Assembly: GCF_008831285.2 (NCBI RefSeq)
Contig: NC_045139.1
Location: forward strand, 27,744,808-27,808,807
Direction of reading: 5' to 3'
Length of the DNA stretch: 64,000 nucleotides
DNA from: Nymphaea colorata
Lineage: Eukaryota; Streptophyta; Magnoliopsida; Nymphaeales; Nymphaeaceae
Part shown: positions 24,701 to 36,109 of the stretch, one piece after another
How positions within the stretch are numbered: position 1 is the first letter of the stretch
How the letters are laid out: each line of letters opens with the position of its first letter
The notes under the pieces: model-generated
The model's input: the letters and a program-made list of their open reading frames with translations, nothing else
The model's database searches: none
Told to the model about the DNA's origin: nothing
Translations under genes and position numbers: made by a program

Positions 24701-26611
24701 CAACCAGGAGTTCGACCTCGCAGCAATTTTCTTGAATTTAATTCATGCATGTTTGAATCAACGAGTTCATGCACGTAAGCTCAAGTTTAAAAATTCTGAA
24801 AGAACGCGCCTAACAAATAGTACTATAAAAAAATATACGCTCAAGTATTGGAACCTCACACTTTGCCACCTAACTTCATGTTGAGCCGTAAAGACAACCG
24901 AAAGGGCCACAACGTGGTGGCGACGAAAAGCACTGGAGGACATCCTCCTCGTTGTTTCTGTGCTTCGCATGGAGTTTCTTACCGTATCTGGACACAACTG
25001 TTGTCCTAAACCTATCTTGGATGCTTTAATTTTGATCAACTTTTTTTTTTTTATCACATCTTAAGTTAAATTGATCATATTTCTCTTGTCAAGGGACTAA
25101 TAAGGCCAAGTTTATTTAATATATGAAATTACCAACAAGCCTTTTAAGGACTAGACAATCTAATAAATAAGCTTGCCTTCACACCCATAACCATGCTAGT
25201 TAGCCCACCATGTTTTGTGCGAAACAGGTTACATGCACACTCCTATATATGAAAAAATTGTGCACCTAAACAATTCTCCTTGACAAGTTTAAGAAAGAGG
25301 TTTGTAAAATGACAAAAAATGATTATGAAAAAAAGTTAAACATCTAAAATGTACATTTCAAACCATTTTTTAAATACCCCAACCCCCTTTCCTTTTTTAT
25401 CTAGTATAATTAACATTAAATTTTAGATGTACTTTTCATTTATTTTTTGCAGGTAATGACTAGGTTGACACGGAGTGGAATTCTTTTTTCTATTTAATGT
25501 ATAAGTTCACAACAGGGTTTTGAGGCAAATATATATAGATGTTCTTTGATCTTTCGTCTTTGCATGCTAGTAGCAATGAACTTTCAAACGGAATAAGAAG
25601 AAGAATAAGGAACGGGTATAGGACGAGTTGAACGAAATGAGGAGTTGATTTGGGGGCATGCATTGGAAGTTTAAGGGGTTTTGTGCTCACCGCAAGGTCC
25701 CCCGAGTTGAGGAAGCTCTTCTCCCACCGGGTGGAGAGGACGACGAGAAGCGCGCCTAATTGGCTCACCGATATCACCACCAGGCTCGCGACAATAAACC
25801 CCCTGAACCGGTGGCTTGTCACGTGCAGTTCTCTTCTTATCTGGACGTGCCACCGGAAAATGTCGCCAGCATCAGCCGCCTCAGACCCACACCCCTCCAT
25901 TGCCCGCCGGAAGCCCTCGAGCCTCAAGATCTGCAGCTCGCACGTCAGGCGGAACACTGCACACGCCATCATGAACACCCCCGTTCTATAAATCCACGAC
26001 GCCGCAACGGCCGTGAACACCACGGATGTCGCCGCCATCCCCCTGGATACACCCGGAATCCTGACCTCGGCCCTCCAGAACCAGAGCACCTCGTGCGCGA
26101 GCTCCGCAGCCATGGAAGGCACAGCAATCCATGCCGCGCGCCGGGCAGCCCGGCCAATCTCTGCCGCGTATCGCCAGCGAAGGTCCAACGGGTCGTCGGA
26201 AAGGCGATCGAGGGAGAGGAGGCGGCGGAGTCCATGCCGTCGGAGAGGGCCCGCGAGGGAGACGAAGGATACGGCCGCGAGGGCGGAGGACGGGATTTGA
26301 GCTAAGCGCCCATCAAGCGGCGCATCGTCCTCTGCAGAAGGGTCGAGACGGACCCAGAGGGAGCCCAGGAGAGGGACGACGACGGCGAAGAGGAAGAAGA
26401 CGGAGAAGGAGAGGACACGGGCAGCGTGCGACGTTTGTTCGAGGGCCCACCACCTCAGCCCTAGCCGGAAGAGACGGAGCTCCTCGATGGTGACGAACTT
26501 CGGTTCGGCCACGAAGTCCCGTCGCCGGAGAAGTGGAGCGCCGGGCGACGAGCTGTCCGCGAATTGCCCGACTCTGGTGGGGTCTCCGAGATCGACGGGG
26601 ATTTCGTCCAT
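21777..26611 (-). CDS. DUF3537 seven-transmembrane protein (gustatory-receptor-like), three exons
   Basis: Minus-strand exons are 26611-25691 (307 codons), 23313-23028 (286 nt) and 21925-21777 (149 nt, stop TGA), together 1356 nt or 451 residues. Both introns (2377 and 1102 bases) are GT-AG and the phases join without a break; the second junction rebuilds a Val codon (G|TT). Hydrophobic segments lie near residues 64-84, 104-121, 156-177, 191-217, 271-293, 308-328 and 424-446, i.e. seven membrane spans with a long acidic-serine loop (about 345-390, CESDSESSEVF) before the last. Family hallmarks include ASWIYRTGVFMMACAVF, LTCELQILRLEGF, SHRFRGFIVASLVVISVSQ, ARITHRAQAVASVASKWH and VTVYGFTLDRGLLHTVFAF. 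They match my memory of Arabidopsis AT4G22270-type DUF3537 proteins, which structural studies group with insect gustatory/odorant receptors. The ligand and function are unknown. Exon 1 is very GC-rich, unlike its surroundings. Confidence 0.93.
23398..23420. repeat. (TA)n microsatellite in intron 1 of the DUF3537 gene
   Basis: Run of about eleven TA units, about 85 bases from the acceptor of exon 2 on the transcribed strand. Confidence 0.85.
23860..24299. mobile_element. hAT-like MITE inside intron 1 of the DUF3537 gene
   Basis: The left end TAGGGGTGTCAAT and the right end ATTGACATCCCTA form a 13-bp inverted repeat with one mismatch; the matching ATCTGAT / ATCAGAT extends it. The interior is an AT-rich array of GATTTGGATT-like words, typical of short non-autonomous hAT elements. 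The expected 8-bp target duplication is not visible; only ATGCT is repeated at both borders, if the last A is counted as host sequence. Confidence 0.65.
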
Positions 26612-28731
26612 ATCGTGGGAGAAGCCCGAGCGGCGGGAAGGAAGATCCAGGCGTTCCGTTTAAATGGAAGAACCCCAAACCATTAGACTTGCAAAATTGC
26701 CCTCAACACTATCTCAAAATACCTGCAAGACTTCAACCAAGGAAACCGGCTCACTCTTTGACCAGAAACTTGATCGACTTCGAGGGTTAAGTCTAGTCAA
26801 GGCCTAACCCCACTTGACCACAATTCGGGTCCTCAAATGGGTTTATCGTTCCATGAATGGCTTGGTCAATGCCAAACCCAGTTGGTTAAGTATGGGTCCT
26901 AGGTCGGTCTGAGTTCTTACCGGGGACATGGGTGTCATTATGGGACCGGCAAAAAGTTAGCTGAAAGATGAAAGGGCAGCCATTTGTTCCCCGTGACAAG
27001 AACCCATTCTTTTACAAAGGAATGGATCGGATCGTCGGAGAGGGACCTGCAAAAGTGAGTCAACCCGTTTCTGGGTCCCGTCTCTCCACGTCCTCCGGCT
27101 ACATTTTTGCAACTCGCGAGTACCCAGACAGTGACGTTAAGGGCCGGGTCCGGACTGGATCTCCGCGGGATTGAGTGAATGTGGACTAATAGTTGAATTA
27201 ACTTGAATTTTTTGGATCTGGACCTGGAGAGACCTGGCTTCGGCTCACCTATAAAAGGAGTGAACCGCCGGTTTTACATTCTAATATCACTTATTCTAAA
27301 TAATAAAAATGACTTTTTTTGGTGTTCAAAGTAAAAAGGCAGACGTTAAAAAAAAAAAAAATTAATCGCTCGTACTATGCAAAGAACTTGACAGTTAAAA
27401 TTAAACCCTATTTTGTTCCTAAAATTTTTCTGAAACAAAGGTGCGCGCTAACTGCACGTATCGGGCATGGTTAATGTTTTGGAAACTGGAAATTTTAAAA
27501 TTAACAAGAAAATATCACTTTCTGGCCTACTTTTGCCTCTAATTTAAAATGGCGACAACATCTTGCCTATTTTTTAAATAAAAACTCATTCTTTTCATGA
27601 AAGTTGTCTAATAAGTACTTGAAGTGAACTTGTTTAACCTAAACTACGAGAATGACATTCTCCTTATAATTTTAGGTCATACAGTTCCTTTTTTCAGGTT
27701 AACAACAATTTACTTCAACTCTCTATTTGACAGTTCTTATGAAAAATGTGATGCATATTAGAAAAAGTACAAAAAATTGGCATTTTTCTAAATCATAGGC
27801 AATAGGCGGGCCTACAATGAAAGAAAATTTCAAAGAATCTAGAAAACGGCTTTGGCAGTTTGGGGGTCCTTTTAATGTTCATGAAATAATAATTGCACAA
27901 ACATCATTCTTGTTAATCTAGGATATTTTTATACCGTGGTTAACGTCCTAAACTTTTTGTTTGGGAAACCTTTTTCCGCTACAGGATGTAGGATTTTTGG
28001 AACGGTTGATAACAGTATGTGGCAGATTATATGTTGTGCTTTTAACAAAAAAAAAAACATGTGTTCTGGGTTCAAAATGACCAAAAAAGTCTATGTTTGT
28101 TAAATAGAAGACCCTCCCCTTATAAAGGCAAAAGTAAAATCTGAAAAATTTCATCCAAAATGCGCATCTTGTAAAATGTGTCAACATGCCTTCCTTTTTT
28201 TTTTTTTCAAGGTGATAGGATCTTTTTTCACTGCGCCATTGCTCCCTACACCCCTTTTACCCTCAGAGATGCAGAACTTGCTTTGGGACATTTTTCAGGT
28301 TTAGAATGAAAGAGTGCACATGGATGAAGTGATGTGATGACCACAGTTTTCCAATTTCTTATATCATTCTTGAACATTATTTTCTAAAAATTAAATATAC
28401 CACTACATAGTAGAACAAAAGGTCAAAGCGAACATTACTGCAGCGTACCTTGACGATCAAACCCCTGGAATGTCAAGCACACTCATGTTATGTTACAACA
28501 TGAGTGTGTAGCAAGAATCTACTTGATAATTCCATGAAAGATGCTAAGCTTTATCTCCAGCAGTCTGCAAGAAATTTCAACATTTTTTCTTTTTACTTTT
28601 AGAAATTCAAATCAATCATACGCTGGATGTTACTAAATGACAAAATATTAATAATTTATCATTAAAAAACGTCAGCCATCAATCCACTATAAAGTTTGAG
28701 CTCAGAATCAAATCCTTGTTATATATTACTA
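26612..28731. other. Upstream flank of the DUF3537 gene; no second gene seen
   Basis: The first 600 bases are moderately GC-rich and would contain the minus-strand promoter. I see no TATA box or clear element. From 27180 on the sequence is AT-rich with homopolymer runs and no supportable frame. Confidence 0.5.
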
Positions 28732-28830
28732 TATATAATCAGGGGCGGAGCCAAGAATTTTTCATGAACGAGGTCGAATTATAGTTTCAAAATTAAAATT
28801 TTTATATAGGATAAATAAATGTTTTTTAAT

Positions 28831-31800
28831 AGATGGTTGAGATGAATCTGGTCACCTCATTTATGCACATTCTACACTTCAAGATTCATTCTCATGATAG
28901 ATTTTAACTATTTTAACTCTATGGAAGACTAGAAGGTCTTACAGACTTGAAAAAGCAATTTTGGTTCTAAAATAAGTTCATTTTGTGATAAAATGTTTCA
29001 TTACCTATGCAATATGTGTATAAAATATGTTGTTTAGACATGTAGTTATATAGGTTAGTGTTTTTCAATGTATATAGGAGATTGAGAAGTTTGTTTTTTT
29101 CTACATAATTACAAATTTTGAGAAATCAAAATCTTTGGTTAACCGATGATCAAAAACCATGATGTTAGGTATGTGAACGCTTTGATATATGTAGAACTAA
29201 AGTCCATTTGAGTTTGACAAAAAATGTTTTCCTGAACAATTTTTGTCCTTATTGTAGGCCTGAGACTCTTGAGCTTTGTTCAAGTGGTTCGAAAATGAGT
29301 TTTGGACTCTTTTCTGGTCTACAGTTAGATAAATAAGTCTAGAATTAGCCCACTAATTTTCAAACATTTTGGAGTTGTCCTTGCAGAGAAAAGAAAAAAT
29401 TCAAATTAAGCACTTATTGTTTCTAATTTCAGAACCAAGATACTAAATTTTTCGAAAAACTACGGTCTCTTGCTCGATAATCATTATCTGTAGAAATTAG
29501 ATTCTTGAAGACATCTTCTTCTACCCATTTCTTTGATTAACATAGTTTCTATTTTGTGTTTTTATGAGATTTGCTATTGATCACCTAGTTAAATTTGAAG
29601 AAACTTTGACCTTGTCTACATGATAGGTTCTGAAACTTCCTAGTGTCAAACTTCTCGAGAAGGCCACTTAAATTTGTTTTATGTTCTGAAATCAGCACAC
29701 TCTCTATTAATTAATTCAAAGTAGGACCATTACCTGCAAGTACCCTTCCCCATGACATTAAACAAAATTTTTTCTCATAGTCAATATGCATGCAAAATGT
29801 TCTCTCTGCTTTTGTCTTAATGATAATATATTGTTAAGATTAAGACTACATGTGCAGACGTGGTCGTCTTGTGCTCTTATTAGATGCAATAGTTATATAT
29901 TGACTATGAGCATTTTATGTATGTTGCTTCGTGGTAGTTTTATATAATGTCAGAATTGTTTGTGCATCTTGTCTCACAGGTTTGTGATTTTGGGCTTTCA
30001 CATATGAAGCATAACACATTTTTATCTTCCAAATCTACTGTTGGAACTATAAGAATCAATAATATAAACTCAAATTACTTGTGCTGAATTTGTCAGTTTG
30101 ATGATTAGACCAAACCGTCCTTTTGTGATGTTGATGGCACCTGAGTTTTTGTGTAATTAACCTTCCAATAAGAAGTGAGTTTCTACATGCAATACATTCC
30201 TAAAATATGTAGGTGGATGGTGCTTGTTTTATCTGAATTATGCTTTTCAATGAAATACAAATCTTGGCCCACCAGTTGAATTATGCTTTTTATGCATTTA
30301 CTTTCTTTGTATGATTGTGACAACTTTAGTGCTTGTAGGAAGGCAAAATTTTTAGTTTTTATCCATTTCCTAATTCCTGGATGTAATTTTAGAAAAACAC
30401 TTTATCTTGTTCCTTTTGTTGAGTGAGGCCCATAACCCATTGACTCGTACTATGGTTTTTTGCTTACTTTTAGAAATAATTTGCATCAAATTTTAAATTT
30501 TGTTTCCACATTAATAGCTGAGTGGACAAAGGATTAGAAAAAATAAATGAGATTAAACTAAATATTGTTGCTATCTATCATTAAAAAATATTTGTTGGTT
30601 ATATATTTTACATAAGTAAAAAATTATTAATGATAATTATTTCAAAAATATATTTTGTTTGGGTAAGGAGGAGGAATATCCCATAGCCTGATTTAGAACT
30701 AACGTTCACTCTTGACCCCAGACTCCAAGGATATGCCCATGCCTTGTATGGGGCCCTCATTATATGTCAGGTAGTGTACTAGTCCCAGCACATTGGCATA
30801 AGAGGGGTTCATGTCCATGCCACTTGAACTAGTGACCTACTGCCTGCCATCCATTGTCCCGAGCTGGTGCATAAACTTCTCACAATTGCAAGAAATAATT
30901 TGTTGAAGTGCAACAGGAAATAAAACTTTTATTACATATTGCTGCACAAATATATTTTTTGATATATACAGTTGATGATTATATATACATAGCTCTACAA
31001 CAATAGGTTTTTTAATCCTTTATGTTGTTTATACCATGCATTTGTAGCTTATATATTATGAAATGACTTTGTGTTTAATTTCCTTTCAATGTTTTAATAT
31101 CCAAATATGGATTATTTTGTCATAAGAAAGATCATAATCAAATTTGTTGAAATCAAGATGGTGTATTGTCATGTGATAAAGAAGGGAGTCATGTGAAAAA
31201 CATGGTATAGACTAGTTCTCTCTATTTTTTACTGCATGTCCTTGTGATTACATGGATGTTTTGGTTTTTTCATTTACATAAATTTGATACTTATTGGCAA
31301 AAAGGTATGAACTGCCATTTTACCTATAGTGGTGCTTTTGTCGTTTGCTGTCTCATTCTAGAGATGCAAAACCATCATCTTCTAGTAGCCTTTGTTTACA
31401 AGTTTTAGATTGCCTTGTGTAACATTTTGTGCTTCTTTTCATTGTCAGGAACACAGTTGTAATCTTTTACATTCTTCTGCCTCTGTTCTCCAATCTCTGT
31501 TGTTGTTTTTGTGTACCTACTAACTTTTGTGACTGCCCACTCAATGCTGGTTAGTAGCTTTACCTTTGGGAGGATTGGATGCTTTGACAGTCAAATATTT
31601 TTGAATAACTGTTTTGTGGAATTAGACCTCATTTATGTGGTGTTTATGGCATCATATCTTTGATTTACTAGTGCAACTATGTTTACAAATAACAATTGCT
31701 ATAAAATGCAGTGATGAAAGCGCAGTGATGCCCTTGAACAGGTTTTGACTATGTTATATTGATTATCTATTATATTAGTAATCCTTTTGGAAGTTATAAT

Positions 31801-32236
31801 ATTTTTAAGGTGTGTTTCTTCTTCGGTTAGCATCATGGATGTTGGTAGACAACAGTCTGCACATGTGCCTTCTTTCAAAAATTACCCAAAATTTTTCATT
31901 TTGTGATTGAAATGTAAGATAGCTTTTGAGAGAGAAAATAATCAATCTCAGCTCCTAGATGTTCATTTGACATGGTATTTAGAAGGAAAAAAGTAGTTGA
32001 GTTAGTTTTGAGTTATCTCTTTTGATGTAGTTGTAAACTATGGAGAGTAGTGAGAATACATATTGTCTCACAGTAGTCCATAATTGCACAATTAAACTAC
32101 TCTTCTAGTAGCTTTCATTATCTCAGAATTTATTGAGACAATTGAGTGCAATATGCTGGTATTACAAATCTCTAACCAGCAAAGCACCTCTGCTTATTTT
32201 CTTGTTTCTGGAAAGTTTGGCTGGTCTGATAATATG
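28831..32236 (+). repeat. 3.4-kb direct duplicate, copy 1 (inside hAT)
   Basis: Sequence from AGATGGTTGAGATGAATCTG to CTGGTCTGATAATATG is nearly the same as 55310-58722, with scattered substitutions and a few small indels. Both borders are abrupt. The copies are 26.5 kb apart in the same orientation. Confidence 0.93.
29980..30176 (+). pseudogene. Raf-like MAPKKK (CTR1/EDR1 type) exon remnants, copy 1
   Basis: After the acceptor CTCACAG (29973-29979) the frame reads VCDFGLSHMKHNTFLSSKST, the activation segment beginning with the DFG motif. A second piece near 30130-30176 reads MAPEFLCN, then TAA, then PSNKK before GTGAG. In CTR1/EDR1-like kinases these two blocks adjoin as ...SSKSTAGT / PEWMAPEVL. 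Here the PEW of the second exon is lost and a stop is present. Earlier kinase exons were not recognised. The remnant cannot encode a kinase. Confidence 0.75.
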
Positions 32237-32376
32237 TCTATATGTAATTTTTTTTTTTTTAAATAGGGGGAACTGGGATCCTTGTCGGCCCCCTTGAATC
32301 TACCCCTGTATATAATGAATGCAAATCAACGAACTTCTCTTCCATATGGCAACTTCAGATATGACTGAGGAAACAT

Positions 32377-34375
32377 CACTACAAAAAACCAAGGATTCAC
32401 CAACGGCTAAAAATGTCAGTAAAACATGGTGACACGTTGGCAAGAGTTTTATCGACATCCAAGGTGGTTGACAGTAAATAAAATGTTGGTGAAAATTATT
32501 ACCGACATTCCAGCACATGCGTCAGCGTAGAGTTCTGCACCGACGCGTAATATGTATAGGTAAGTAAAATTATTATCGACATCCAAGGATGTCGATAATA
32601 ATACTTTAACCAACATGTGATGGGTGTCAGTAAAACTTCTTATCGATTCATTTTCATGCATCGGTGAAGATTTGTTAATTTTTTCTTAATCCACGAACAC
32701 CTGACTTCAGCTAATCCAATTCTCCAGTTTTGATTCTTCCACAAATATCTAAAATCTTCTTCATGCAAGCAGACACAAATCTCGATTGTCTCCACAACCC
32801 CACTCAAATTTGCAAAACTTGATATACCCCACACCGTCACAACCCTACATGGTAAATTAATAATATCAACTTCTACTTTAGTGGTTTGAATGCAACAATA
32901 TGCAGCACACTAAATCATTAATTGATTAAGAAGTGCTTACTGAATTAAGAGTACCTTCTTAAGGAAATAAGTTTGTCGACTTCAAACTCAATAACCTCTA
33001 TATTGTGCATGTTAACAAGTAAATGTATGCCTTCAAGTGGGCATGCATATCCATTCTCTATTTGACAGTCAGTCTGAGTTCTGCAGAAAAAAAGTGGCTT
33101 TGCAAGCCGATGGCTAGGGGCATCTGCTTCACTAACGTAACTAGCTCACCTGCAAAGGATTGTAACAAATACAAATAGGATAAAATCCGTAAGAGGAAAT
33201 GACTCTGTCAAAAGAAATTAGCAAATATCTATGAAAATACCATGGGTCCACCATAACAAGATCCATGTCTTCTATTCCCCTTTTGTTCACGGCTTCCCTG
33301 AAGGTTGGGTAATCCTTAACAACAGCCTCACATTCAGCATATTCCTCTACATCATGTAATCCTAGCTAAAGATGACAGAAATGCAGACCATAAGCAAATA
33401 AATCAGTGAAAGGCCTTGTCATGCAGACGGTTTTGGCCACTCAAAAGCTGATCTTTGCTAACAAACGTGAACCCCATAAAACATGTCTGTTAAGTGGATT
33501 TTAATCATGAAAAGATTAAGGAAAAAGCATTTGCAACTAATTGGATGTACAATCATCTGTGGAATGCAAAAGCACATAAATGACACTGAAAACTTGAAGC
33601 AAAAAACCTAAAATCATTACTTTAGAACAATATCATAACCTAAAATTATTCACAAATAAAAAAAAACTTAACATTAAGTTCAAGTAACCTACCTTTTTAT
33701 TATTTAGATGTCAAAAATTTGATGAAGAACACCTGCAATAGTAAAAAAACTTCAGTAAACACCAACGGGAAGAAGTGAGAGGAGAAAGGAAAAGAGGGAA
33801 AAAGAAGAAAGGAGAAGAAGGGTTTAGGCAGAGTTAAAAAGTCGGGGAACCCTTTAGTGATGCATGGGAGGTGTCAGTAAAGGCATACTTAAAAACATTG
33901 GTAAAATTTGTGTGACAACTTTTATTGACGTTTGACATGTGTATGTGAAAATGACTTTAGTGACACATGTGCAGACGTTGGTTTTCACCAAAAATTAAAA
34001 CAACGTGAACATGACCACGTGTCAGTAAAACTAACTTATTTTTGGTTGATGCCTGCAAAGAGAACGTCGGTAAAAGTGTTTTTACCAACATTCTCTTACA
34101 GAGTCGGTAAAACTAATGTGTTTAGCAACGTTCTTGAGTTGGACGCCAGTAAATGCTCAGCTTCAACGACATCCTAGCGGCACGCATTGGGAAAGTCCAC
34201 TTTTCAACTATGTTTTGTTCCACATGTCTGTAAAAGTGACATGCTTAGCGATGTTGACATACCGAACGTCGGTAAAAGTACATGTTTAGCGATGTTGACA
34301 TGCCAGACGTCGGTAAAAGTAGCCTTTCACCCACATCCTTTTTTCCCATGTGTCGGTGAATCCATCTTTTTTGAG
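32377..34375. mobile_element. CACTA-type DNA transposon (about 2.0 kb), deletion derivative
   Basis: The left end is CACTACAAAAAACC followed by AAGGATTCACCAACGGC. The right end carries the inverse in decayed form, GTCGGTGAATCCATC then TTTTTTGAG, where TTTTTTGTAGTG would be expected. Within 300-500 bases of each end lie many degenerate copies of GTCGGTAAAA and of the inverse TTTTACCGAC, the subterminal array to which CACTA transposases bind. No TNPA/TNPD-like gene is present. The middle is occupied by exons of a copper amine oxidase on the minus strand. A 3-bp target duplication cannot be confirmed because the right terminus is damaged. It starts only 61 bases after the neighbouring hAT target site. 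Confidence 0.78.
32683..33365 (-). pseudogene. Copper amine oxidase exon fragments captured by a CACTA element
   Basis: Three blocks read leftward on the minus strand. Block a (33365-33241) reads [19 protein letters not shown]...[14 protein letters not shown]. Block b (33149-32955) reads [20 protein letters not shown], then [19 protein letters not shown] and [11 protein letters not shown]. Block c (about 32858-32683) has GYIK, a frameshift, then [15 protein letters not shown] and [10 protein letters not shown]. These correspond in order to conserved stretches of plant primary amine oxidases, which oxidise polyamines to aminoaldehydes and hydrogen peroxide in apoplast or peroxisome. Splice signals survive: GT at 33240-33239 and 32954-32953, AG at 33151-33150. 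Block b begins with an in-frame TGA at the exon joint. The topaquinone-bearing exon is absent, as are the exons expected between b and c. It is a captured, dead fragment. Confidence 0.85.
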
Positions 34376-34722
34376 AAAAAATGAGAGCACATGAGCATAA
34401 ATTTTTAAAGTTTGTTAAATGAAAAAGTAGCAATGACTATGAACAAAAATAGGCATATGAAATTATCTTACCTACAAGGCCATCTAACAGCATTTTGATC
34501 AGCATTCAAAACGTGTTACATCAAGCTTCCAAAGCTCAGCAAAAGAATCCCTTTACCCAATGGAGAAAAAATATATGGAAAAAACTAGAACTCGTAAAGA
34601 AAAATTAGATGGAAAAAATAGAACTCGTAAAAACATTCAATCAAAACATGACTAGAAGAAAAAACGGAAAAGAGAAATTGCGATGTGATAAAAATTATGA
34701 AAGAGAGAACGATGCACCAATG
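34376..34722. other. Short spacer between the CACTA and gypsy elements
   Basis: AT-rich sequence with no gene or terminal repeat that I can support. Confidence 0.4.
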
Positions 34723-35199
34723 TGTAATCACCCCAAATTTTCCAAAAGACTACATTATTTTAATTTAGGCGCAAGTTTCAAATCCAAAATCCAACTCTCA
34801 GATCCAAAAACCCAATTTTTGGATCTAAATTAGTCACAACCAAGTTCAGATCCAAATCGAGCATTTCAGACCCCGAAATTGAATCGCGTTCGAAACGACA
34901 AAATTTAAGCGTCGCGCATGCTTGGACCTTCTCTTTTTTTAAAAAACTCATTTCTCACACCAAAATGTGTCTTTAAACCCAAGTCGCACGCTCAAATGAG
35001 TCGACAACCGATTAAAGCGAAATCAGATTTAGAGCGAGTTCGGAGTCACTCAAAATGGAGTCGTCCACCCATTTGTAACAAAAAAATAATAAAAACCATT
35101 TTTACTAACAAAATAATAAATTTATTTTATAAACTATTTACTTTATACCATTTTATTTAAATTTAATTAAAAAAAGAAGTGTCATGCTGTCGCACATTG

Positions 35200-35711
35200 C
35201 TCAACCGCGCGACAGCGTTGTTGCGCAGCGTGCCTGCGTCGACGACCGCGCGGTCGTGCGAGCGACCCTTCGCTTGCGTGGCTGGGGCCTGCTTTCAAAT
35301 AATTTGAATTATAATTTTTTTAAAAAAGAAATAGGTTTTGACTTAATATGATTGGACATTAGGTCTGCAAATCACTTTTTGAGGTGTAAGCAGGGCTAAT
35401 GCCTACTTAAAATGGTAAAAAATGCCCCTAACAGACCAAATTTTTTAAGAAAAATGGGGCCTGCGATGGCAGGCCCGGCCGTGCTTGCAAAGGGTCGCTC
35501 GCGCGACCACGTGGTCGGGCGACGTAGGTATGCAGCGCGCAGGCCACATTTTTCTTCAAAATTTGGTCTGTTAGGGGCATTTTTTACCATTTTAGGTAGG
35601 CATTAGCCCTGCCTACACCTCAAAAGGTGATTTGTAGGCCTAGTGGCCAATCATATTAAGTCAAAACTTATTTTTTTTTCAAAAAAAATTATAATTCAAA
35701 ATTATTTGAAA
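35200..35711. repeat. Interleaved inverted repeats (A-B-A'-B')
   Basis: Arm B (35293-35461) and its inverse B' (35542-35711) are about 170 bases each and about 90% alike; both contain GGGGCATTTTTTACCATTTT or its complement. The 80-base GC-rich loop A' (35462-35541) is itself the inverse of A (about 35235-35292): GCGAGCGACCCTTCGC in A matches the inverse of GCAAAGGGTCGCTCGC in A'. The order is therefore A, B, A', B', not a simple hairpin. GC-rich A segments contrast sharply with AT-rich B arms. Confidence 0.85.
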
Positions 35712-36109
35712 TTCGGATGAAAATATTGTGAAATTAAAAAAAATTAAATTTTGAGTTTTGGCTCCAAAACTCTCTATAAAAACCTCCATTATCCTCTCTC
35801 TTGGGCATGAGCTAACCCTTGGAGAAACTCTTGTGTATTCTTACTTGAGACTTAGAGTTTTTCCATTAGCACTCTCTCTCCATCTCCCTCTTTCTCTTTC
35901 CATTTCTCCCTTCTTCTCCAACTTGGAGCAAGCTACAACTCTTCGAGGAAGCACCAAAGATTTCTTAGAAGCCTCCTCTTCATCATCTTGGAGATTCATT
36001 TAAGATGAGTCTAAGATCATTCCAAGCATGGTTGTTCATTTTCCCTAAGTCATTTCTCATTAGAGGTATGTAATCATCATCTTTCTCATTTCAATCCAAT
36101 TCTCTTTCC

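Larger units (their letters stand above)
28740..32308. mobile_element. hAT-type DNA transposon (3569 bp), non-autonomous, carrying kinase exons
   Basis: The ends are CAGGGGCGGAGCCAAG and the inverse of CTTGAATCTACCCCTG, an imperfect inverted repeat starting CAGGGG as in many hAT elements. The flanks are an exact 8-bp direct repeat TATATAAT (28732-28739 and 32309-32316), the length hAT transposases produce. No transposase was found inside. Nearly the entire interior (28831-32236) is a block that recurs at 55310-58722, and it contains pieces of a Raf-like kinase. The element therefore looks like a gene-fragment carrier moved in trans. Confidence 0.85.

Noticed and set aside
25760-26493. Several long open frames on the plus strand, rich in arginine and proline
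   Set aside because: They are antisense shadows of the GC-rich first exon of the DUF3537 gene.
30700-30880. SINE or tRNA-like body (GGGGTTCATGTCC resembles a B box)
   Set aside because: No matching A box at the right spacing, no tail, and the region is part of the larger duplicate.
28740-32308. Functional kinase gene
   Set aside because: Only two exon remnants with a shared stop and motif losses were found.
35396-35606. Nearly identical small open frames on both strands
   Set aside because: They arise because the sequence is an inverted repeat; both begin MVKNAPNRPNF.
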